From NCBI GenBank assembly GCA_964579295.1, contig CAZOGK010000054.1, forward strand, positions 1-19,469: a stretch of DNA of 19,469 nt, read 5' to 3'. Below are positions 1 through 6,136 of this stretch, in pieces. Within the stretch, counting starts at the first letter, position 1; the number at the start of each line of letters is the position of its first letter. The notes under the pieces are model-generated. The model worked only from the letters and a program-made list of their open reading frames with translations. It was not told the origin of the DNA and ran no database searches. Origin of the DNA: JAAYYY01 sp964579295. Lineage in GTDB: Bacteria; Chloroflexota; Anaerolineae; Promineifilales; Promineifilaceae. Position numbers and translations under genes: made by a program.

Positions 1-98
1 CTAAAGAGCCCTTCGCGGCGGAGCACCTTCAACAGGGTATCGCCGGGCTGAATGGTTAGCTCTCGTTCACTTCCGTTGAGGGTGATGGTGAGGTTCAT
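1..98 (-). CDS. CoxS-type [2Fe-2S] subunit of a molybdenum hydroxylase, N-terminus only
   Basis: The reverse strand from the ATG at 98 reads 32 codons before leaving the window. The protein starts MNLTITLNGSERELTIQPGD and continues with TLLKVLRREGLF. This is the beta-grasp opening of the small iron-sulfur subunit of the xanthine/CO dehydrogenase family (typical form: short strand, NG, strand, PG-TLL-VLR-GL). The first Fe-S cysteines would lie just beyond the window edge. In this family the subunit carries electrons between the molybdenum centre and the FAD of the CoxM-type subunit, whose gene lies 109 bp upstream on the same strand. The gap between the two is filled by a short tandem repeat array. 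No strong Shine-Dalgarno sequence is visible before the ATG. The catalytic large subunit probably lies further left, which is inference. Confidence 0.8.
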   Translation of the reverse strand, partial: MNLTITLNGSERELTIQPGDTLLKVLRREGLF

Positions 99-102
99 GA
101 TT

Positions 103-205
103 GGTCATCCAGTCGGTTGGTCGGGTGGTCAGATAGTCAGGGGCCGGTGGCCAGTGGTCAGTGATCGGTTGGCGGGCAATCTGCAATTTGCCATTTGCAG
201 TTTGC
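103..205 (+). repeat. Short tandem repeat array A (8-base then 7-base units)
   Basis: The gap between the CoxM and CoxS genes is made of imperfect tandem units. Read on plus, 103-142 divides into five 8-base units such as GGTCGGGT, GGTCAGAT and AGTCAGGG. From 143 the period becomes 7: GCCGGTG, GCCAGTG and GTCAGTG (143-163), two poor units, then AATCTGC, AATTTGC, CATTTGC and AGTTTGC (178-205). The last unit runs up to the stop codon of the CoxM gene at 208-210. Both flanking genes are on minus, so the CAGTG-family units point against the genes, unlike the other three arrays in this window. The periodicity is read directly from sequence; any function is unknown. Confidence 0.8.
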
Positions 206-207
206 CA

Positions 208-945
208 TTACTCTTCCAATTGTTCCAAGGCGCGGCGGGTGAGGATGGCGGCCATCTCTTTGCGGTATTGGCTGCTGCCGCGGAAGTCGCCGGGCGGGTC
301 GAGCGCGTCCAGCTCGCCGGGCTCTACCAGGGTGGGGGCGGCGGCGACGCCGGTCAGGGCCAGCCACAGCTGGCCATCGTCGTCGCGGCGGGCCAGGGCG
401 GCAACGATGGCCGTGTCGAGCGGGGTGCGGCCAACACGGGCCTGGCCTGTGGCGCCACCGGCGGCGATGGCGACTTCGACAATGATGCCGGCAGGCGCCG
501 GACCTGCCAGGAAATCTTGCAGGGAGATGGTCTGCGTTCCGGCCGTGCCGGCTATAGTGAGCGCCGCGTCGTGCGCGAGCAGGGCGGCCAGCAGCTCGCT
601 CTCCCAGTGGCGGCTGGCGATCGCGCCGCCGAGCGTGCCCTGGCGGCGGAAGGTGCTGGGGCCTTCGCGGCAGGCAGCGTCGCGCACGAGGGCGGGAACG
701 CGCTTGTCCTCCACCAGCGCCTGCAGGCGCACGAAAGCGCCCAGCGCCAGCCGTTGGCCGTGCGGCTCGACGTGGGCCGGGCCGGCCTCTTGCAGATCGA
801 CGACTTCCTCGATCTCCTGCTCATGTAGCTGCGCGACGATGGTCGTTCCGCCGGCGACGAGCGCCGTGCGCACGCCCTCGCGCTGCAGCAGCGCCAGCGC
901 CTCGGCGATGGTCCGGGGGCGATGGTAGGCTTGGATGGGGGCCAT
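208..945 (-). CDS. CoxM-type FAD-binding subunit of a molybdenum hydroxylase (xanthine/CO dehydrogenase family)
   Basis: The 245-residue protein has the two FAD-contact motifs of the PCMH-type FAD domain of this family. One is AGGTT near residue 31, in the place of the usual AGGQS or AGGTD. The other is TLGGAI near residue 103, in the place of TIGGNL. The C-terminus (SSQYRKEMAAILTRRALEQL) is the typical end of the CoxM C-terminal domain, so the gene looks complete, although it is shorter than the usual 270-290 residues. The subunit passes electrons from the Fe-S subunit through FAD to the final acceptor. The ATG at 945 is preceded by AGGAGA (953-958 on the reverse strand) at 7 nt, which supports this start. 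The CoxS-like partner follows on the same strand. The substrate (CO, xanthine, nicotinate or other) cannot be told without the large subunit. Confidence 0.88.
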   Translation of the reverse strand: MAPIQAYHRPRTIAEALALLQREGVRTALVAGGTTIVAQLHEQEIEEVVDLQEAGPAHVEPHGQRLALGAFVRLQALVEDKRVPALVRDAACREGPSTFRRQGTLGGAIASRHWESELLAALLAHDAALTIAGTAGTQTISLQDFLAGPAPAGIIVEVAIAAGGATGQARVGRTPLDTAIVAALARRDDDGQLWLALTGVAAAPTLVEPGELDALDPPGDFRGSSQYRKEMAAILTRRALEQLEE

Positions 946-1032
946 CTGTCTCTCTCCTAATAGCTTGCCCCGGCGGGTGGGCTCCGAAAGGCCAGGGCGG
1001 CACGACCCATATTCTGGCCTGAAGTGGGCTTT

Positions 1033-1077
1033 GGGGCAAGGGAGCGGCCGGCGCCGGCTGCTGCAAGCCCCCTTTTT
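1033..1077 (+). terminator. Terminator-like hairpin with U-tract upstream of the amine oxidase gene
   Basis: On plus, GGGGC at 1033-1037 can pair with GCCCC at 1067-1071. A GC-rich inner stem surrounds the palindrome GCCGGCGCCGGC, and TTTTT follows at 1073-1077. This is the layout of an intrinsic terminator. A competing stem GGGCTT (1026-1031) with AAGCCC (1065-1070) is also possible. No plus-strand gene ends here: it sits in the divergent region about 140 bp before the amine oxidase start. It could therefore be an attenuator in that gene's leader, the end of a small transcript, or insulation from read-through. Confidence 0.45.
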
Positions 1078-1153
1078 GTGCTATGCTATGGGCCGGTCGC
1101 AAGACCCGATATCCAGTTATGTGCCGTGCCAGCCAGAGCCAATAGCAGCGGGT

Positions 1154-1179
1154 GTCGCTGATGTCAGCGGATCTGCGAC
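1154..1179. promoter_or_regulatory. Nested inverted repeats, candidate operator
   Basis: CGCTGA (1156-1161) and TCAGCG (1164-1169) form a 14-bp inverted repeat with a 2-nt centre. An outer pair, GTCGC (1154-1158) and GCGAC (1175-1179), surrounds it asymmetrically. A further GTCGCTG follows near 1184. The site lies 40-65 bp before the amine oxidase start codon, a common place for a regulator site or a leader hairpin. No matching regulator gene is recognisable next to it. Confidence 0.35.
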
Positions 1180-1219
1180 GGTGGTCGCTGTGTGGGCGCG
1201 GCTTTCAGGAGGTGGCTTT

Positions 1220-2692
1220 ATGCAGCAGATCGACTGCCTGGAACTTTTGAAACAAGGCCTGCCGGCGAGCGCTCAGCCGCCGCGGCGCGTGGTCGTCGTC
1301 GGCGCGGGCATCGCCGGCCTCACGGCGGGCCTGCTCCTGCGCGAGGCCGGGCACCAGGTGACCATCCTGGAAGCGCAAAACCGGCTCGGCGGGCGCATCT
1401 ATACCTACCACGGCTTTCCCGGCAAGATGTATGGCGAGTTTGGCGCCATGCGCTTCCCCCGCCAGCACAAGCTGGGGCAGCACCTGATCCACGAGCGCTT
1501 TGGGCTGCAGACGGCCCCCTTTGCCATGTATGACGAGGACACCTTCATCTACCTCAACAGCAAGGCGTTGCGCCGCAGCCTCTTCAGCCCGGGCGAGGCG
1601 GGTTACACCCTGGCCGATGGCGAGCTGGAGCTGCTGCCCGCGGATCTGCTGCGCCGGGCCATGCAGCCGCTGATCGACCTGATGGCCGAGGAAGATGGCT
1701 GGGAGAAGCTGGTGGCCCGCTACGACCGCTACTCGCTGCTTAACTACTTCCACGAATGCACGCTCAGCCCGCAGGCGCTGGAGATGATCGGCCCGCTCTT
1801 TAACCTGGAGGGCCGGCTGCACTTCTCGCTGGTGGAATGGTTTATCCACTACTACGAAGACGTGTTTGGCGACCTCGTCTACATCGTGGACGGCGCCGAC
1901 GCGCTTCCCAACGCCTTTGCGCCCGCCCTGATGGACTGTATCCGGCTGGGCGCCGAGGTGCAGGCTATCGAGCAGGGGGCGGACGGCGTGCGCGTTACCT
2001 TCCGCAACCACGCCGGCTACTCGCAGAGCCTCACCGCCGACGACTGCCTGCTCACCGTGCCCTTTACCCTGCTGCGCCACATGGAGATCCAGGGGCTGGA
2101 TGCCAACAAATGGTACACGATCCGCAACGTCTATTACGACCGCGCCCACAAGATCTTCATGCAGTTCAGCGAGCGCTGGTGGCAGACGAAATACCAGATC
2201 GAGCACGGCGTCACGGTCACCGACCTGGCCATCCGCAACGTCGTCTATACGCCGGCCGGGCAGGACGAGCGCTACGACAAGGGCGTGCTCATCGCCTCTT
2301 ACGCCTGGGGGCAGGATAGCATGGCCTACAGCATGTTGACCGAGGAGCAGCGCATCACACAGGCCCTTGAGGACCTGGCTAAGATCCATCCGGAAGCGCG
2401 GGAGACGTTCGAGTTTGGCATCTCTCACGACTGGGCGCTGGACCCTTACGCCGGCGGCATTGGCCCGCTGTTCCGGCCTCATGAGCTGAGCGGCAGCTTC
2501 TACGACAACATCGTGCGTCCTTGTAACCGTATCTGGTTCGCCAACGACGCCTGCGACCGCCGCCACCGCCGCTGGATCGAAGGCGCGCTGCTGGCCGCCG
2601 TGAAGAACGCCTACGCCATCCACACGGGGTTGCGCAATGAGATCCCGATAGACGTGCATGAGTGGGGGGCGCGGCGGCCGGCCGGGGTCTGA
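1220..2692 (+). CDS. Flavin-dependent L-amino-acid/monoamine oxidase-like enzyme
   Basis: The frame is open from 935, but the ATG at 1220 is the likely start because GGAGG (1208-1212) lies 7 nt before it. That gives 490 residues. A Rossmann FAD motif VVVVGAGIAGL follows at about residues 24-34, then the acidic ribose ligand in TILEAQNRLGGRI (residues 48-60). Residues 72-80 (GEFGAMRFP) match the GPMRxP-type segment of L-amino-acid oxidases. Near the C-terminus DPYAGGIGPLFRP and RIWFAN...RWIEGALLAAVKNA correspond to the second FAD-contact region. Enzymes of this family oxidise amines or amino acids with release of H2O2 and ammonia. The usual AGE-x(n)-HGWIEGA motif is altered here to ANDACDRRHRRWIEGA, so the substrate is uncertain. 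It has no signal peptide and is probably cytoplasmic. It reads as a single gene facing away from the CoxM operon. Confidence 0.85.
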   Translation: MQQIDCLELLKQGLPASAQPPRRVVVVGAGIAGLTAGLLLREAGHQVTILEAQNRLGGRIYTYHGFPGKMYGEFGAMRFPRQHKLGQHLIHERFGLQTAPFAMYDEDTFIYLNSKALRRSLFSPGEAGYTLADGELELLPADLLRRAMQPLIDLMAEEDGWEKLVARYDRYSLLNYFHECTLSPQALEMIGPLFNLEGRLHFSLVEWFIHYYEDVFGDLVYIVDGADALPNAFAPALMDCIRLGAEVQAIEQGADGVRVTFRNHAGYSQSLTADDCLLTVPFTLLRHMEIQGLDANKWYTIRNVYYDRAHKIFMQFSERWWQTKYQIEHGVTVTDLAIRNVVYTPAGQDERYDKGVLIASYAWGQDSMAYSMLTEEQRITQALEDLAKIHPEARETFEFGISHDWALDPYAGGIGPLFRPHELSGSFYDNIVRPCNRIWFANDACDRRHRRWIEGALLAAVKNAYAIHTGLRNEIPIDVHEWGARRPAGV

Positions 2693-2837
2693 GGCGCAAG
2701 CGCGCGCCGCGAGCCGGCGCATCCATAATGGTCACGGTCTGATCTTGTGCATCCGTGGGGCTGGCGCGGTAAACTTTGCTGTCCCAACACACCCGGCATC
2801 GCTGCCACACCACAATTGAACAGCGCGGAGGATGATC

Positions 2838-3902
2838 ATGAGCGATCTCTGGCAGGCGTTACCGCAGGATGTGCGCACGACGATCCTGATCGTCGCGGCG
2901 TTGGGTGGCTTTTTGCTGGCGCTGTACTGGGTGGGCCGGCTGCTGACCTGGCGGCGTAAGAATAGCGTGCTGCCCCTGGCCCTGGTGGGCGGCGGGCTGC
3001 TGCTCTTGCTGGGCGGCGGCTCCATCTATCTCGACGCGCAGCCGTCGCTGCCCGGCGTGGTCGAGTCTAAGTCGGAGCGTATCGTCGTGGACGACGAGGG
3101 GCAGGCGTCGCACGAGCTGACGGTGCGCGTGCGCTATACGCGGCCGGACACCGGCGAGCCGCGCACCGACGCGCTGCGCGCCGACCCGGCTATTTACGAC
3201 CGCGTGTCGGCCGGCGACCCGGTCGAGGTGCGCTTCCTGCACGTCGGCGGCCTGATCTCGCTGGCGCGGCTGTCGGAGCGCTCTACCCTGTCGATGCTCT
3301 TTCAGGCCGGCTCGAATCCAACCCTGCTGATTGTGGTCGCTTTTGTCGTGCTGCTCGGCCTGCTGTGGCTGCTGTCGAAACAGCCGGCGCTGAAAGCCCT
3401 CTCTCTGGTCGTCTTTGCCCTGTTTGCCGTGCTGGCCCTGGTGGCTATGTTCTTGCCGCAGTGGCGGGCCGGCCGGCCACTGCGTGGCCCACAGGAGACG
3501 GCAGTAGCTACCGTACGCGAGGTGGAGACCTTCACGGAGGTGGGCGGCGGCGACGAGTCGGAGCCTGAGCCACTGCTCCAGCCCTTCGACCTGGTGCAGG
3601 TCTCGTTTGTGCCCGCCGGCTGGGATGAGCCGGTGCTGGCGGCGGATATGGTCGACGCCGGCAGCCTCTCCCTGGAGATGGGCGGCTCGACGGCTATCAG
3701 CTACCTGGTGGAGAACCCGCGCGAGATCCGGTTGCAAGGGGGCGCGCGCAGCTATGCCTGGAAGAATGTCATCTGGTCAGCCGTAATGATGGCCCTGTCG
3801 CTGCTCTTCCTCTGGGCCGTACTATTTGGCTGGCAGGCGCTGCGGCGGAGGATGCGGCGGGTAGTAGCTGGGCCGCACGGCGAGATGGCCGGCGGCCATT
3901 AG
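2838..3902 (+). CDS. DUF3592-like multi-pass membrane protein with two extramembrane domains
   Basis: The ATG at 2838 (354 residues) is preferred over the in-frame ATG at 2832, because GGAGG (2827-2831) touches the earlier ATG but is correctly spaced from the later one. Five hydrophobic helices are visible: two near the N-terminus (about residues 16-36 and 44-64), two central (about 155-200) and one near residue 310-332, followed by a basic tail (ALRRRMRR). Between helices 2 and 3 a soluble domain has the pattern of DUF3592 proteins (GVV-x-S-x(n)-DDEG, a VRVRYTRPDTGEP strand, then GDPVEVRF). A second soluble domain between helices 4 and 5 looks like a diverged version of the same fold. The function of the family is unknown. 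A weak promoter (TTGTGC 2745-2750, TAAACT 2770-2775, spacing 19) may lie upstream, but this is uncertain. Confidence 0.72.
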   Translation: MSDLWQALPQDVRTTILIVAALGGFLLALYWVGRLLTWRRKNSVLPLALVGGGLLLLLGGGSIYLDAQPSLPGVVESKSERIVVDDEGQASHELTVRVRYTRPDTGEPRTDALRADPAIYDRVSAGDPVEVRFLHVGGLISLARLSERSTLSMLFQAGSNPTLLIVVAFVVLLGLLWLLSKQPALKALSLVVFALFAVLALVAMFLPQWRAGRPLRGPQETAVATVREVETFTEVGGGDESEPEPLLQPFDLVQVSFVPAGWDEPVLAADMVDAGSLSLEMGGSTAISYLVENPREIRLQGGARSYAWKNVIWSAVMMALSLLFLWAVLFGWQALRRRMRRVVAGPHGEMAGGH

Positions 3903-3940
3903 CGGTGTGGGGAAGGGAAGGTGGGCTATAAAACAAGGAG

Positions 3941-3988
3941 GGCCTGCCTTATGCGCTCGGCGGGTCAAGCAGCGCGGTCAGGCAGGCC
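3941..3988. terminator. Two-level inverted repeat downstream of the membrane protein gene
   Basis: GGCCTGCCT (3941-3949) pairs with AGGCAGGCC (3980-3988). Inside, GCGCT (3953-3957) pairs with AGCGC (3971-3975). The structure starts 38 bp after the stop codon of the membrane protein gene. On plus it is followed only by TTT. On minus it is followed by a looser T-rich stretch containing TTGTTTTA. It may be a weak bidirectional terminator or the core of a small structured RNA. The long inner region makes a classical terminator less certain. Confidence 0.4.
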
Positions 3989-4061
3989 TTTCCTCAATGG
4001 CTCCCCTCCACAAGGGAAGAGGTCTGAAAAGATGATAGCACAGGCGCGGCCGGAGAGGGGC

Positions 4062-4097
4062 GTACGCCGGTACTGACCTGCCGGTACGCCGGTACTG
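4062..4097. repeat. Perfect 14-bp direct repeat pair, 22-bp period
   Basis: GTACGCCGGTACTG occurs at 4062-4075 and again at 4084-4097. Each copy contains GTAC-N4-GTAC, so four evenly placed GTAC tetramers occur in about 34 bp. A 22-bp period is close to two helical turns, which would place both copies on the same DNA face. This suggests a protein-binding site, but the binding protein is unknown. Confidence 0.55.
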
Positions 4098-4208
4098 TTT
4101 TCCGGCGCGGCGCTGGTCCTGGCAGCCGCTTTGGCGGCAGGCCGGACCGTGACGCCGCTCTTGCTGCCCCGGCGCGCCCGCGATCCTTTCACGCGCTCTT
4201 CACGTGCA

Positions 4209-4256
4209 TTCGCCAGAATGGCCCTTACAATGGATAATAGAACAGATGTTCGCCAG
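4209..4256 (+). promoter_or_regulatory. Candidate promoter with repeated TTCGCCAG boxes
   Basis: GATAAT at 4233-4238 is a good -10 hexamer. TTCGCC at 4209-4214, 18 bp upstream, is a weak -35. TTCGCCAG itself occurs twice (4209-4216 and 4249-4256), 40 bp apart, one copy over the -35 and one just downstream of the predicted transcription start. That layout would suit repression by a DNA-binding protein, possibly the small winged-helix protein encoded 39 bp further on. This is inference from spacing only. Confidence 0.35.
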
Positions 4257-4294
4257 CTAGTCGCGGCGCCGTGCGGGCACGAGGAGAGACGAAG

Positions 4295-4558
4295 ATGATG
4301 ATTGCCGAAGACAATACGACCTGGTTGAGCCGGCTGCGCGGGGCGCCGCTGCCCGTCTTGCTGACCCTGCACACCGGCGTGCGGCTCGAGCAGGCGCAGA
4401 TCATGCGCGCCACCAGCCTGAAGCCCGAGACAGTGCGCGAGGCGCTGTCGCTGCTGGAGCTGCACGGCCTGGCCATCCCCCTGCGCGACGGCCGCTGGGT
4501 GATCAGCCAGCAGGGCGACGAGCTGGTACGCCAGCTGCAGAGGCGCCGCGCGGGATGA
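4295..4558 (+). CDS. Small winged helix-turn-helix protein
   Basis: The frame is open from a GTG at 4271, but GAGGAG (4281-4286) is 8 nt before the ATG at 4295, so this start is preferred (87 residues). The protein is one winged-helix domain and little else. Its first helical part is LPVLLTLHTGVRLEQAQIMRAT, the recognition helix region is SLKPETVREALSLLELHGL, the wing is AIPLRDGRWVIS, and a last helix follows (QQGDELVRQLQRR). This is the arrangement of MarR- or DtxR-like DNA-binding domains that discriminate by a wing. It has no effector domain, so it may act as a dimeric repressor or as a partner of another protein. Candidate operator repeats lie directly upstream. The repeat array B and a YedK-like gene follow on the same strand; a shared transcript is possible. 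Confidence 0.7.
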   Translation: MMIAEDNTTWLSRLRGAPLPVLLTLHTGVRLEQAQIMRATSLKPETVREALSLLELHGLAIPLRDGRWVISQQGDELVRQLQRRRAG

Positions 4559-4560
4559 GG

Positions 4561-4658
4561 GGACGGTTGTCAGTGTTTCGTGACTGGTTGGAAGTTGCAG
4601 GTTGAAGTTAAAAGTTGAAGGCTTATTGCTTATGGCTTACAGCTTAAGGCTAACAACT
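4561..4658 (+). repeat. Heptad repeat array B, upstream of the YedK-like gene
   Basis: The whole gap divides into fourteen consecutive 7-base units in one register, each ending in T. The first part is degenerate CAGT/GGT type (GGACGGT, TGTCAGT, GACTGGT), the middle is AAGTT type (TGAAGTT, AAAAGTT), and the last part is GCT type (TATTGCT, TATGGCT, TACAGCT, TAAGGCT, AACAACT). It begins 2 bp after the stop codon of the winged-helix gene and ends just before the GGAGG (4662-4666) of the next gene. The order and orientation of the three families are the same as in arrays C and D relative to the downstream gene. Confidence 0.88.
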
Positions 4659-4671
4659 CCTGGAGGTTCTC

Positions 4672-5352
4672 ATGTGTGGACGTTTCACCTTACTTGTTCC
4701 GGCGGAGGAGCTGGCGCAGGCGTTTGAGTTGCCCTCTGTGCCCGAGGTCGTGCCGCCGCGCTACAACATTGCCCCCACGCAGCCGGTGGCGATCGTGCGG
4801 CTGAACCCGGACCGGCAGCAGCGCGAGCTGGCCTACGTCAACTGGGGGCTGATTCCCTCCTGGGCGGATGATCCGGCTATCGGCAACCGGATGATCAACG
4901 CGCGGGCGGAGACGGCGGCGGAGAAGCCCGCCTTCCGCGCGGCCTTCAAATACCGGCGCTGCCTGGTGCCGGCCAGCGGCTTCTACGAGTGGCAGCAGCG
5001 CAACGGCGCCAAGCAGCCCTATTACATCTACCCGGCCGAGGCGAGCGTGCTGGGGCTGGCCGGGCTATGGGAGCGCTGGGTGCACCCTGACGGCAGCGAG
5101 ATCCAGTCGTGCACGATCCTGACGACAGCGCCCAGCGACGACGTGGCGAACCTGCACAACCGCATGCCCCTTATTCTTGATCCGGCCGATTACGCCACGT
5201 GGCTGAACAGCGATGGCGCCAATCTCGACGAGCTGCAGCACCTGCTGCGGCCGGCGCCCGCAGGCACACTGGCGACCGAGCCGGTGAGCACCTACGTCAA
5301 CCGGCCGGGCAACGAAGGGCCGGAGTGTATCGCGCCGCTGGCAGAGGGGTAG
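4672..5352 (+). CDS. yedK: SOS response-associated (SRAP) protein, YedK/HMCES family
   Basis: The 226-residue protein has all the family hallmarks. It begins MCGRF, so Cys2 becomes the N-terminal nucleophile after Met removal. NIAPTQ follows at 32-37, MINARAE at 74-80 with the conserved Asn76, GFYEW at 103-107 with Glu106, and LHNRMPLIL at 161-169 with His162. SRAP proteins bind abasic sites in single-stranded DNA and form a stable thiazolidine DNA-protein crosslink through Cys2, shielding the lesion during replication. The length is normal for the family. The start is set by GGAGG (4662-4666) 5 nt before the ATG. The gene lies directly after heptad array B, and no LexA-type box that I recognise is present. 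It faces a decayed membrane gene on the opposite strand. Confidence 0.95.
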   Translation: MCGRFTLLVPAEELAQAFELPSVPEVVPPRYNIAPTQPVAIVRLNPDRQQRELAYVNWGLIPSWADDPAIGNRMINARAETAAEKPAFRAAFKYRRCLVPASGFYEWQQRNGAKQPYYIYPAEASVLGLAGLWERWVHPDGSEIQSCTILTTAPSDDVANLHNRMPLILDPADYATWLNSDGANLDELQHLLRPAPAGTLATEPVSTYVNRPGNEGPECIAPLAEG

Positions 5353-5392
5353 GCCCGCGAGCCATCGTCGCTTAGCCGGCCATCACTGTTGG

Positions 5393-6030
5393 CTAGGGCT
5401 GCACCTCGGCTGCGGCAGAGGTGGAGGCCGCTGCCTGCCCGCTGCCCGAACGCCTGTGCATGCGCCACAGCCACAGCGCCGCCCCTACCGTCAACAGCAG
5501 CCACAGCCCTGCGCCGAGCGTAGAAGTGGGCAGGAAGATAGGGGTGACGTTGATGGAGGTGTGCAGCAAATGGCGGACGCCGCGGATGGGCGAGTAGACG
5601 CCGGAAAGGACGAAGGCCACGACCCCCGCAGCCAGGACATCGACGGCAAGAGCGGCGTAGCTGGGATACGCCGCCGTCGTCGTTACCTGACCGGCGACCG
5701 TTAACCACTCCGGTGTTATCCACAGCCGCCGCGCCGCCAATACGGCGAGCGTGAGGAGGGCGACCAGCCCAAAGAACCGCCAGCGTTGGCTGGCCGGCGC
5801 TCGGGAGCGCTCTGGTTCCCGGAGAGCGGAGACAAGTATAGCTGCCAGGGCTGGCCCGGTTGAGCCAACAATGCCGAAACCATTGACCACGCCAAGATCG
5901 AAAGGTAAGCCAACCAGAAGGCCGGCCCGGAAATGGCGCAGGCGAGAACGAAGAACGCGACGACTGGATGGCGCGCAACACGGGCATGAATGTTGTTGCG
6001 CTTGCCGGGCAAAGGAACGGAGCTTTCCAT
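5393..6030 (-). pseudogene. Frameshifted, internally deleted CPBP-like membrane protein
   Basis: Two overlapping reverse frames each carry part of one protein. The first starts at the ATG at 6030 (preceded by GGGAGGGAAGG) and encodes a basic N-terminus and a first helix (HPVVAFFVLACAISGPAFWL). Its sense is then lost, while the other frame continues with GLPFDLGVVNGFGIVGSTG, then PALAAILVSALREPERSR and further helices to the stop at 5393. The join lies near 5920-5945. The order (HP-FFVLA helix, then GPALAA) is that of CPBP/CAAX-protease-like proteins. The end LLHTSINVTPIFLP resembles the last His-x3-Asn motif of that family, but the EExxxR motif is absent, so a middle part seems deleted. The reading as a decayed CPBP gene is moderately sure; a single sequencing error could explain the frameshift but not the missing motif. 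Confidence 0.55.
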
Positions 6031-6079
6031 GGGTTACCTTCCCTCCCGCCAGCTGTACGCGTTAGACCGCTAACTCCAC

Positions 6080-6127
6080 ATTGTAATGCAAGGCAATCGC
6101 CCCCGATAGTGACAAATATCACTATCG
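6080..6127 (-). promoter_or_regulatory. CRP/FNR-like palindrome centred about -42 of a candidate promoter
   Basis: CGATAGTGA (6104-6112) and TCACTATCG (6119-6127) form a perfect 9-bp inverted repeat with a 6-nt centre. Its core is GTGA-N6-TCAC, the spacing and inner bases of CRP-type sites. On minus, TACAAT (6085 to 6080) is a good -10 hexamer with no good -35. Taking the start of transcription 7 nt after it (about 6073), the palindrome is centred near -42, the class II activator position. The downstream gene is the decayed CPBP-like frame starting at 6030. Alternatively, the hairpin is a terminator for the glycosyltransferase gene ending at 6137, but no T-run follows it. Confidence 0.5.
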
Positions 6128-6136
6128 TCGGCGGGC

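Larger units (their letters stand above)
3903..4294. other. 392-bp gene-poor region with hairpin, direct repeats and putative promoter
   Basis: No convincing coding region is present: the long minus-strand frame across 3965-4465 is antisense to the winged-helix gene and has no recognisable protein pattern. The stretch holds a long two-level inverted repeat (3941-3988), a pair of perfect 14-bp direct repeats (4062-4075 and 4084-4097), and a possible promoter flanked by TTCGCCAG repeats (4209-4256). The density of small structures suggests regulatory DNA or a small RNA, but no known RNA family is recognised. Confidence 0.5.

Noticed and set aside
1..945. Functional link between the CoxM/CoxS genes and the 8-oxoguanine deaminase as one purine-degradation cluster
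   Set aside because: They are 15 kb apart on opposite strands with many unrelated genes between, and the large subunit that would define the substrate is outside the window.
2693..2720. GC-rich inverted repeat after the amine oxidase stop codon as a terminator
   Set aside because: Only short GGCGC/GCGCC pairings in very GC-rich DNA and no T-run follows, so it is not distinguishable from composition.
1205..2722. Long minus-strand open frame antisense to the amine oxidase gene
   Set aside because: It is a mirror frame caused by high GC at third codon positions. Its translation is rich in Arg, His and Val without any family pattern, while the plus frame has clear FAD motifs.
3965..4465. Minus-strand 166-codon frame in the gap before the winged-helix gene
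   Set aside because: The translation has no domain pattern, has no ribosome site, and overlaps a better supported plus-strand gene.
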